From NCBI GenBank assembly GCA_937936325.1, contig CALGWV010000136.1:1-32441 (forward strand): a DNA stretch of 32,441 nt. The letters run 5' to 3'. A model generated the notes under the pieces. It was not told the DNA's origin, did not search any database, and saw only the letters and a program-made list of their open reading frames with translations. The stretch comes from an uncultured Bdellovibrionales bacterium (lineage in GTDB: Bacteria > Bdellovibrionota > Bdellovibrionia > Bdellovibrionales > UBA1609). The position numbers and the translations under genes were made by a program. Positions 1 to 7,769 of the stretch are shown here, one piece after another. How positions within the stretch are numbered: the stretch's first letter is position 1; each line of letters begins with the position of its first letter.

Positions 1-110
1 AGAAACACAGTGCTTGATAGAGCTCATAAATGATCAGAAACTGGCCGAAAAAGCCGATCACTTGGGCGCTTGCCTGTTTCAGCTGGTCCGAGCTCTGAAA
101 GCTCAGACAG

Positions 111-140
111 GGGGCTGACCCCCAATTTCAGAAGAGAACC
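111..140 (-). repeat. Solo terminal inverted repeat of an ISL3-like IS (GGTTCTCTTCTGAAATTGGGGGTCAGCCCC on minus strand)
   Basis: Same motif as the right end of the IS remnant at 22525-22550 and as a solo copy at 24578-24603. Confidence 0.55.
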
Positions 141-453
141 ACCTTTCAAATGGCTCCAGCAACAACTTTCAACTTTGCTGAGATATTCGTTTGAGGCACA
201 GTACTTGAGCTACTTTTTAAAAATACCACGCAACTCTTGGGTTAAACTCAGCTCCAAGAGTTTCTTAGGAGTGCCATTTTGTTAGCTCGGCAGCAGATAA
301 AAAGAGAGTACATGAATATACTTAAGCTCGCGTGAGATTTTCTGCTGCACTCATTAAAATATCTGTACAGACTAAATTCAACTCGTATTTGCTTCAAGCT
401 AAAAACCCTCACACTCCATTGAATAATTTTTGGGAAAAAGTATTAAAATAAAG

Positions 454-538
454 TGGTGCCCGCGGAGGGAGTCGAACCCCCACGCCTCGCGGCACTAGAT
501 CCTAAGTCTAGCGTGTCTGCCAATTCCACCACGCGGGC
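454..538 (-). tRNA. tRNA-Leu (anticodon TAG), CCA encoded
   Basis: Reverse complement GCCCGCGTGGTGGAATTGGCAGACACGCTAGACTTAGGATCTAGTGCCGCGAGGCGTGGGGGTTCGACTCCCTCCGCGGGCACCA; complementary acceptor arms, GGTTCGACTCC T-arm, class II variable arm. Confidence 0.96.
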
Positions 539-685
539 ATGATATAAAATTAACCCCATGGCAATGGGTTAAATATTTGGATTTCAAAATTCATTTGATT
601 TTTGAAACTGCTTAAAAATTATATTAAGGCTTTGGAAATTTCAAGTCCTTAAAGTTAAGTTTATAAATTTATTATAATTGCTAAA

Positions 686-1072
686 TTATTGAGCAGTGAG
701 TTTTTTATACTCGGAGGCTTTAATTAAAGAAGATAATTCATTTTCTTTATCCATCTCAATTTTAATTAACCAGCCATCTTCCCATGGGTTATCATTAAGA
801 CGACCTGGGTTATCTACAAGTGCGGCGTTGGACTCAACAACGGTTCCAGATATTGGGGCTATTAAATCACTCACAGCTTTTACGCTTTCCACAACACCAA
901 ATGGTTCTTGAAAAGACACTTTTTGGCCTTCGTCAGGAATCTCAAGGTAAACGACTTCACCTAAGGCATCCAAGGCAAATTCAGTCACTCCAACAGTCAC
1001 AATGTTCTCTTCAACAAGAGCCCACTCATGATCTTTTGTATAATAATATTCTTCAGGGACTTTAAAAGCCAC
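686..1072 (-). CDS. gcvH: Glycine cleavage system H protein
   Basis: VPEEYYYTKDHEWALVEE...GEVVYLEIPDEGQKVSFQEPFGVVESVKAVSDLIAPISGTVVESN, lipoyl-K motif ESVKA. GTG start at 1072 is preceded by GGAGG; the track ORF extends to 1123. Confidence 0.95.
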   Translation of the reverse strand: MAFKVPEEYYYTKDHEWALVEENIVTVGVTEFALDALGEVVYLEIPDEGQKVSFQEPFGVVESVKAVSDLIAPISGTVVESNAALVDNPGRLNDNPWEDGWLIKIEMDKENELSSLIKASEYKKLTAQ

Positions 1073-1130
1073 AAAAACCTCCAAGTAAGAATGCCTATTT
1101 TTAGACAATCCTAAAGAGAACAAATATAGT

Positions 1131-2198
1131 CTATGATTTATAGAAGGGCAAAGCCTGTCTCATAAATTTCATCTCACGCCCTCGGGCTCGAACCCAAAGC
1201 TCCCCACCCAAACCGACCTCTGATACTTTGACCAGTGCCATGGCAATGGGCTTGTCCAATGTGGGAGACAAAGTCCCACTGGTCACATGGCCAATCTCTT
1301 TTTTGTCTTTATTCAAGATGATGTATTTTTCTCTAGGAATGAGCTTCTCATCTGTAGTGATGGCAATGAGCTCGAACTCTTTGTTTTTTTTAATTAATGA
1401 TGCTTTCCCTATGAAGTCAGGCTTGTCCAGTTTAATGGTCCAACCCAACCCGGCTTCCAGAGGGTTCATATCTTCCCCCAGCTCTTGGCCGTAAAGGGGA
1501 TAGCCGGCCTCAATGCGGAGGGTGTTTCTTGCCCCTAAGCCACAAAGCATTCCCATAGGCAAAATCTGATTCCAGATCTCAAGGGCTACATCATGGGTCA
1601 TAAAAATCTCAACCCCGTCTTCTCCGGTATAGCCGGTTCTGGCGACCATCACTTTAGATCCATATTTTTTGAGCTCATACCATGAAAATCTTTTGAGCTC
1701 AAAAAGTTCTGGGAACTGGGCTATGAGTTTTTCCATGGCTTTGGGGCCCTGGATGGCCACCTGGGCCCACTTGTCTGATTCGTGAATCACTTCACACTTT
1801 GTAACATTTTTTTGAATCCAACTTAAGTCTTTATCAATATTGGAGGCATTCACACAGAGTAAATAGTTTTTATTTTCTTCAATGCAATAAACGATGAGAT
1901 CATCGACAACCCCACCTTCATCGTTAAGCATGAGGCTGTACTTTGCCTTTCCCGCTTTAAGCTTTGAAAAATCTTGAGTTAAAAGGTTTTGGATCTCTAC
2001 TAGCGCCCCTTCACCTAAAATACGGATTTCACCCATATGAGACACATCAAACAGACCCACATCAGATCGCGTGGCTTTATGCTCAACTTTCAAACCATGA
2101 CTAGCGTATTCCACAGGCAAAGACCAACCCGCAAATGGGACCATCTTCCCTTTGTGTTTTACATGCTCATCATAAAAAATTGTTTTTTTAGTTTCCAT
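1131..2198 (-). CDS. gcvT: Aminomethyltransferase (glycine cleavage T protein)
   Basis: MVPFAGWSLPVEYASHG...FDVSHMGEIRILG...ARTGYTGEDGVEIF...LRIEAGYPLYGQEL typical GcvT motifs. Confidence 0.95.
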   Translation of the reverse strand: METKKTIFYDEHVKHKGKMVPFAGWSLPVEYASHGLKVEHKATRSDVGLFDVSHMGEIRILGEGALVEIQNLLTQDFSKLKAGKAKYSLMLNDEGGVVDDLIVYCIEENKNYLLCVNASNIDKDLSWIQKNVTKCEVIHESDKWAQVAIQGPKAMEKLIAQFPELFELKRFSWYELKKYGSKVMVARTGYTGEDGVEIFMTHDVALEIWNQILPMGMLCGLGARNTLRIEAGYPLYGQELGEDMNPLEAGLGWTIKLDKPDFIGKASLIKKNKEFELIAITTDEKLIPREKYIILNKDKKEIGHVTSGTLSPTLDKPIAMALVKVSEVGLGGELWVRARGREMKFMRQALPFYKS

Positions 2199-2203
2199 AA
2201 CTT

Positions 2204-3079
2204 TTACCCCTTTAGCATGGCCAGCTTATTTTGAGCGGCTTCAAAAGTATGTACGATAAGCCTGGCTACTGTCATGGGCCCCACTCCGCCAGGTACTGGG
2301 GTATAATGAGAAAGATGCCCCTCTAGGCCTTGGCTCCTCACATCCCCGACTAATTTACCATCGACTCTGTGTATCCCCACATCTACAACTATAGTCCCAG
2401 GCTTAAAATCATCTTGGCCCAAAAATCCTGGTTTACCTGCAGCCACTACCACAATATCTGAATCTAGAGTGATCTCTTTGAGGTTCGAGGTTCGGCTATG
2501 AGCCAGAGTAACTGTGGCGTTAGCTCTCGTTAGCATTGCCGCCATAGGGCTTCCTACAGAGGCACTTCGCCCCACCACGCAGACTTTCTTGGACTCAAGC
2601 GAAATCCCAGCTTCATGCAAAAGCTTCATCACAGCTTCTGGGGTGCAGGGTTCAAACAGGGCTTGATTATGAAACATCAGTCCCATGTTGAGAGGGCTTA
2701 AACCATCCACATCTTTATCTGGAGCTATAAGGTGAGTCGGAATAAACCCAGCCAAGCTTGCAGGCAGTGGCAGTTGAACTAAAAACCCATCCACCGTGGG
2801 ATCAGACTGAACCTCATCCATACTTTGCAAAAGCTGCTCCCTGGAGGTGTCTTTTGGTTTTATAATTATTTGGGATTCAATCCCCACTTTTTCACAAGCC
2901 TTAGCTTTGTGTTTTACATATACATGACTGGCAGGATCCTCTCCAACAAGGAGAACTACGAGCTTAGGGGCTCTACCAAGCTCCTCGGTGAGTTTTTGCA
3001 CCTGGGGTGCAAGCTGGGAGTAAGTCTTTTGAGCTAAATCTGTACCACTTAACTTCATCGTTTGAATCATTGGACCCAC
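2204..3079 (-). CDS. folD: Bifunctional methylenetetrahydrofolate dehydrogenase/cyclohydrolase
   Basis: LVGEDPASHVYVKHKAKACEKVGI, DGFLVQLPLP, KDVDGLSP, VVGRSASVGSPMA, TPVPGGVGPMTVA. Confidence 0.96.
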   Translation of the reverse strand: MGPMIQTMKLSGTDLAQKTYSQLAPQVQKLTEELGRAPKLVVLLVGEDPASHVYVKHKAKACEKVGIESQIIIKPKDTSREQLLQSMDEVQSDPTVDGFLVQLPLPASLAGFIPTHLIAPDKDVDGLSPLNMGLMFHNQALFEPCTPEAVMKLLHEAGISLESKKVCVVGRSASVGSPMAAMLTRANATVTLAHSRTSNLKEITLDSDIVVVAAGKPGFLGQDDFKPGTIVVDVGIHRVDGKLVGDVRSQGLEGHLSHYTPVPGGVGPMTVARLIVHTFEAAQNKLAMLKG

Positions 3080-3236
3080 CTTTTTTTATCAATATGCCCT
3101 TGTCTAATCCTTTATCAAGATCTAATCTGTAAAAAGTTTTTAGGGTTTTCTTGCCAAGTATTGTCGGATTGGATAAGAAAAACAAGACTTTAAAACTTTA
3201 AGATTATGTTAAGTCAGCTCCAGCAAGAGGTTTAAA

Positions 3237-3440
3237 TTGAGTAAAGTAAAAGTATCCAACACAGGTAAGATTGATTTTGTTCAAGCTGAAACTCTTCCAA
3301 GAAGCATAAAAAAATTTCGTCAAAGCCCTGAGATTGAAGCTTTCTACCGTTTTGTTTACGAAAACGACCTTCAAGAAGAAGCCTATGAAGTCATTGCTGC
3401 CATCATTCAGCAACGCAAACTCTCTCCAAAGAAAAAATAG
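3237..3440 (+). CDS. Small conserved-looking hypothetical protein (67 aa, TTG start)
   Basis: ORF with charged C-terminus; TTG start preceded by CAAGAGG. Confidence 0.6.
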   Translation: MSKVKVSNTGKIDFVQAETLPRSIKKFRQSPEIEAFYRFVYENDLQEEAYEVIAAIIQQRKLSPKKK

Positions 3441-3525
3441 TTTTAACAAAAAAAACCTAGCGATCTATTTAAACTCAAATATATTGAGTTCATAAATACA
3501 GCACCCCCCAATAATCAGTGGTACT

Positions 3526-3560
3526 TTTCCTGGCTTAAATCAGCTTCTATTTCCAGGAAA
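3526..3560. promoter_or_regulatory. 8-bp inverted repeat TTTCCTGG-N19-CCAGGAAA upstream of the pilin-like gene
   Basis: Perfect arms read directly; located upstream of the possible -24/-12 element at 3628-3641. Confidence 0.35.
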
Positions 3561-3672
3561 TATCAATTTTTCTCGGACAAGGTTTCGGAGACTTATTTTT
3601 ATAAGCTCTTTTGTAAGACCTGAACACGGCCCCTAAAATGCAACTTCGACTCTTAACATGAGGAGAGTTGAA

Positions 3673-3927
3673 ATGAAAAATAAATTAAAATCAAAAAAAG
3701 GCCAGGGACTCATTGAGTATTTAATTCTTGTGGCTACAATTGCCGTTGTCACAATGGGAGTAGTGCGCGTTATGGGGCATTCACTGCAGAATCAGTTTGC
3801 TCGAGTCACTGGCGCGCTGAACGGTCGCACAAATAGCAGAGCTAAATCACAAAGAGTCGATGATAAGTACTTTAGTCAAAAGGACCTCTCGAACTTTGAT
3901 CGACATATTAAAACTAAATCTAAGTAA
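3673..3927 (+). CDS. Flp/type IVb pilin-like protein
   Basis: MKNKLKSKKGQGLIEYLILVATIAVVTMGVVRVMG; class III leader with GQGLIEY cleavage motif; AGGAGAG SD upstream of ATG 3673 (track start 3658). Confidence 0.85.
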   Translation: MKNKLKSKKGQGLIEYLILVATIAVVTMGVVRVMGHSLQNQFARVTGALNGRTNSRAKSQRVDDKYFSQKDLSNFDRHIKTKSK

Positions 3928-3934
3928 CCTTAAA

Positions 3935-4288
3935 TTGAAGACCATCAACCCAAGACAAAAAGGGCAAGCCCTATTTGAGTTTTTGATAGCAACCGCTTTA
4001 GGCTTAATTTTATCCAGTGGGGTTTTGTTTTTATTCCTTTCTATTTGGATTAAAATTTGGGTGAGCCATTGGGCGTATGAAGCTAATCTCTGCTTAGCGG
4101 CATCTCAAACTAAAGTACATTGCAAAAAAATGGTTTTCAGATCCTTAAGCCGTGGTCTGCCATCAGATTGGATCCACAAAATTTATCTTAGAAAAAATTT
4201 ATTTTACAACAAAACACAAATTAAACTGCAATGGGAGAGCTGGTCTTGGACACACACAAAAAAAACTTACAACAAGGTCAGGCTTTGA
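3935..4288 (+). CDS. Prepilin-like / TadE-like minor pilin
   Basis: TTG at 3935 gives MKTINPRQKGQALFEFLIATALGLILSSGVLFLFLSIW, a short basic leader plus G/QALFEF hydrophobic helix; track ORF starts at 3860. Confidence 0.7.
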   Translation: MKTINPRQKGQALFEFLIATALGLILSSGVLFLFLSIWIKIWVSHWAYEANLCLAASQTKVHCKKMVFRSLSRGLPSDWIHKIYLRKNLFYNKTQIKLQWESWSWTHTKKTYNKVRL

Positions 4289-4893
4289 TTTTTACACTCG
4301 GCCTATCAAGCCTATTAATGGTTTCAAGCTTAGGTCTCTATTCAATGATCCACACTCTTTTTGAAAGAAAGAAAAAAATTCATTTCTGCAGGAAAGCTCT
4401 TGTTGATATTCAAACTGAGCTCTCTCATTCAATGGTGGAGTTGCTAAAGTTAAACCCTCAAGCTAAAAAATTAAGACGAAAAAAACTATTAGCACTCCAC
4501 GCTGTAAGCGCTGCACCTGAGCCTATATCAAAATCTATTGCCTTAGCTCACCTGGCCAAAGTCCAATTAGAACAAAGCCTTTTTAGAACTCAGCAAAAAT
4601 CTATTATTTTTAAAGCTAAGGCCAAAGCTCAAAATAAAAAACTCTACTACAAACTTAAAAATAAATTACAATTTGGCCCCACTCCTTTTGCTCTCAGACC
4701 CAAGCTGCCTTTTTCTTTTTCCCCTAGCTATCAACTGGCAACTTCGTTCACACGTAAACAAGAAATCAAAGCTCAAATCTTTAGCCCACACGTATCTCAA
4801 CTGACTTGTCGTGTGAGCCTAAAAAAAAGTTTTGGATTTTTATTAAAATTTAAACCCCAGGTCTATGAGGATCAACTTGAAACCTCGTCATAA
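4231..4893 (+). CDS. Prepilin-like / TadG-like protein
   Basis: MGELVLDTHKKNLQQGQALIFTLGLSSLLMVSSLGLYSMIHTLF, GQALI plus TM helix followed by a basic exported region. Confidence 0.6.
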   Translation: MGELVLDTHKKNLQQGQALIFTLGLSSLLMVSSLGLYSMIHTLFERKKKIHFCRKALVDIQTELSHSMVELLKLNPQAKKLRRKKLLALHAVSAAPEPISKSIALAHLAKVQLEQSLFRTQQKSIIFKAKAKAQNKKLYYKLKNKLQFGPTPFALRPKLPFSFSPSYQLATSFTRKQEIKAQIFSPHVSQLTCRVSLKKSFGFLLKFKPQVYEDQLETSS

Positions 4894-5026
4894 AGGCCAA
4901 TCCCTGATTGAAGTTCTTATTTTTATTACAGCGACAGGAGCCCTCTGGCTTTGTCTGCTGGATAAAAATCAAATCACTCAAAATAATAAAAGGCTAGAGT
5001 ATTATGAATACAGAAAACTTCCATGA
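4865..5026 (+). CDS. 53-aa prepilin-like protein (not in ORF track)
   Basis: MRINLKPRHKGQSLIEVLIFITATGALWLCLLDKNQITQNNKRLEYYEYRKLP; KGQSLIE motif; overlaps both neighbouring CDS. Confidence 0.7.
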   Translation: MRINLKPRHKGQSLIEVLIFITATGALWLCLLDKNQITQNNKRLEYYEYRKLP

Positions 5027-5567
5027 TTTCTTTAACTCACCCATTGTATTTAGAAAAAAAGTACTTGGGCCTCGTTGGATATGGATTGGCTCTTTGTTTT
5101 CCATCCTTGCCACACTCCTCCTACAAAATAGTCCTAACGCTCAGGTTCCAGAAACTGTAAAAAGAGCGACAGCCTATAGCTACATCCCAAAAGGTTACAG
5201 CTTGGTACCCATTGATATTATAAATCACGAATCCGTGAATGCCCTTATAGAATCCAGCGCTGTGGCTAATCTCTATTCATCCAACGAACAAATGAAAAAA
5301 TCGAGGCTCTTAGTTAAAAAAGCTCGAATTCTACGTGCTCCACTGAATCCAGAGCAGTTTGGCGTTCTTGTCCCTGAAAGTTTTACAGACAGCTTGATGT
5401 CATTTGGTGCAAGCTTTATAGTCACCCTACAAAAAGATGAAGAAAGTCACCCGATACTTGTAGCCCCTAAAAAAAGTCCAAAAAAAACAAAAATCAGAGC
5501 ATTTAAACTGACCGTTGGCATCTCTAAGTCTTCTTTAGTCAATAAGGATAAAAATGAAAACTTATAA
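5004..5567 (+). CDS. CpaB/RcpC-like SAF-domain protein of Flp/Tad pilus assembly
   Basis: N-terminal TM, YSYIPKGYSLVPIDIINHESVNALIESSAVANLYSS resembles the SAF/CpaB core. Confidence 0.6.
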   Translation: MNTENFHDFFNSPIVFRKKVLGPRWIWIGSLFSILATLLLQNSPNAQVPETVKRATAYSYIPKGYSLVPIDIINHESVNALIESSAVANLYSSNEQMKKSRLLVKKARILRAPLNPEQFGVLVPESFTDSLMSFGASFIVTLQKDEESHPILVAPKKSPKKTKIRAFKLTVGISKSSLVNKDKNENL

Positions 5568-6603
5568 CTTAACAATGACAAAGAAAAAAAAATCACTCCT
5601 ATTTTTCATCTGTTATATGGCTTTGCAATTAGGTTTTGGATCTATTGTTTTAAAGCCCTCATCACAAAGCTCTCTCCCAGACTACTTTGAATTTCTAAAG
5701 AAAAATAAAAATTTTTACATCTCTTGGGTTCAGGCCTGGTCTCTTCAAAATAAATCCAACTTGAAAACCCTCAAGTTGGAGAGAAATTTTAGGGCAGCTG
5801 AAGAACATTTTATTGTAGGTGAAATTCAAAAAGCACAGAAAATATATATTAGTATAGTTCAATCCCAACACTCACACGATTGGCCTCAGGCACAACATCA
5901 AAAAATTTTTGAAAGTTTTTTTAGGTTAGCCCAAATTGAACCTCATCATCATAATTTTTGGATTGAAAAAGCCTTTAATTTTCACCCAGGAGCTCAAATT
6001 CTAAACCCTAAAATTCCGCAAAGCTTTCGTGACAAATGGGAAGAAATTAAAAGCAAAAAAACCACATTACTGATCTCCCCCACGCCGGGCTACAAAGTCT
6101 ACGTAAATGGGTTAAAGCTACCCCAAAAACTTGAACCATTAAGCCCTTACCGAGTCACCTGGGTTTCAGAAAAAAGCAGAGCCTTCACTAAAACTTTAAA
6201 TGGCAGCCACATTCCAAGCTTTAGCCCACCGCTGCTTTTTCACGCCACAGGGAACTGCAAAAAACCCAAAGGTAAGGATAAAGGTTCAGCTCAAATTTTT
6301 TTCTCTTCTATTTGTGTGAGCCAAATTAATGATCTGAAGCGCATATATAGCTCAAAAAACAAGCCCTTTACAAGCTTTAAAAAAGAAGCTCAAGATAAAG
6401 CTTACAAACTGGCACACTATAGTTTTAATGATGGATTAGTGATTCAAGAACTTGATCCTAAAAAAAGTTTCTGGTCTAAAAAATCAAGTTGGATTTACAT
6501 TGCATCAGGACTCATGGCTAGTTATGGGATTTATTTTTTGGTTCAACGAAATTCCGAGCCCAATGACAACAGTTATTCTCCTCCCGCCGTTCTCAACTTC
6601 TAA
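5554..6603 (+). CDS. Membrane-anchored protein with PEGA-like segment
   Basis: N-term TM; TTLLISPTPGYKVYVNGLKLPQ resembles PEGA; C-term TM SSWIYIASGLMASYGIYFLV. Confidence 0.6.
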   Translation: MKTYNLTMTKKKKSLLFFICYMALQLGFGSIVLKPSSQSSLPDYFEFLKKNKNFYISWVQAWSLQNKSNLKTLKLERNFRAAEEHFIVGEIQKAQKIYISIVQSQHSHDWPQAQHQKIFESFFRLAQIEPHHHNFWIEKAFNFHPGAQILNPKIPQSFRDKWEEIKSKKTTLLISPTPGYKVYVNGLKLPQKLEPLSPYRVTWVSEKSRAFTKTLNGSHIPSFSPPLLFHATGNCKKPKGKDKGSAQIFFSSICVSQINDLKRIYSSKNKPFTSFKKEAQDKAYKLAHYSFNDGLVIQELDPKKSFWSKKSSWIYIASGLMASYGIYFLVQRNSEPNDNSYSPPAVLNF

Positions 6604-6732
6604 ATATCTTTATATTCATCATATTGGCTTGATTTCAAATATAATTTATCATGAGCGAAACTATTTTTGCGCTTCAAGGTTCTTAAGAAAACAAGAACTT
6701 CAGACATTAATGTTTCTACATAAAGGATAATA

Positions 6733-7554
6733 ATGAAAACTTTAAGCCTTCTTCTTATTTTGACACTAGCTTCATGCTCCACATGGAATGAAAAAAAATG
6801 CGTCCAAACTAACTGGAATAGCCTTGGACTTTCTGATGGACAGCAAGGCAAAGCTGATAAATCAAATTACTATGTAGATAAGTGCTCGGAATACAGTTCA
6901 GTAAACATTACAGCCTATAAGGCGGGCCATGCTTCTGGTAATAAAAACTTCTGTGAAAGTTCACAAGGCTATAATCAAGGAAAATCAGGAGCGCCTAAAG
7001 ACCAGACCTGCCTTCACAGTGGAGTTTATCAAAGAAACTACTCTAAGGGCCTAGATGTCTTTTGCTCCTACGATAAAGGCTATGAAGTCGTATTTGAAAA
7101 CCAGGCACCTATTAGCATCTGTGAAGCTAACCCTAAATATGCCCAAGGGCTCAGAGCTGCACAAAAAAGCTACTGCTCTGAGAACAATGCTTTTGAAGTG
7201 GGCAAAAAAGGTGAAGCCATGAATAACATCTGCTCTTCACAAGAAAAACACTCTTTAGACAGGGCCTATAAAAAGGGCTATGACATATATCTAGAAAATA
7301 GAATATCTTTACTTCAAGAAGATTACCAAGAAATTGAATACAAACTTTCAGAAGTGGAGCGACAAATCAGTGGTACGAATCGCACTCTTTCCAGACTTTC
7401 ACCCTACTCTTCAGATCCTAATGTTCAGAGCTTAAGACGTGAACTTTTATCTGATTTAGACGGATACAGACAAGATCGTATCAGATATGAAAACGATCTA
7501 AGCAGCCTGGCTTCAGAGGTTAAAAAACTCAGGAGAGAAGCTACTCTTTTATAA
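6733..7554 (+). CDS. DUF2799-like lipoprotein
   Basis: Lipobox LTLASC; NWNSLGLSDGQQGK; repeated Cys/Gly motifs; C-terminal coiled coil. Confidence 0.8.
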   Translation: MKTLSLLLILTLASCSTWNEKKCVQTNWNSLGLSDGQQGKADKSNYYVDKCSEYSSVNITAYKAGHASGNKNFCESSQGYNQGKSGAPKDQTCLHSGVYQRNYSKGLDVFCSYDKGYEVVFENQAPISICEANPKYAQGLRAAQKSYCSENNAFEVGKKGEAMNNICSSQEKHSLDRAYKKGYDIYLENRISLLQEDYQEIEYKLSEVERQISGTNRTLSRLSPYSSDPNVQSLRRELLSDLDGYRQDRIRYENDLSSLASEVKKLRREATLL

Positions 7555-7583
7555 ATAAAACTTAAACGAGTGTTCCTATATTT

Positions 7584-7750
7584 TATACTGGACGCACTTA
7601 GGTTTTCCCTATTTCTGAGGAAGTGATTTTTTAATCAAATTTGATGCGAGAGCCTGAAATACTTGCCAAAGCACATTTGAAGGTGATCAAGTTAAATTTG
7701 ATAAAAAAGCGCTCCTCAGAAATTGGGAAAACCTAAGTGTGTTCAGTATA
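7584..7750. repeat. Long-hairpin element A, copy 1
   Basis: 38-bp arms TATACTGGACGCACTTAGGTTTTCCCTATTTCTGAGGA vs (rc) TATACTGAACACACTTAGGTTTTCCCAATTTCTGAGGA, inner stem and conserved loop. Confidence 0.93.
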
Positions 7751-7769
7751 TCTACGAATCACTTCAGAC

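Noticed and set aside
70-285. 71-aa plus-strand ORF
   Set aside because: Runs across a solo IS end, no SD or recognisable motif; likely non-coding.
3080-3236. Possible riboswitch leader upstream of folD-gcvT-gcvH
   Set aside because: No glycine or THF riboswitch core motif could be recognised by eye; a covariance-model scan would be needed.
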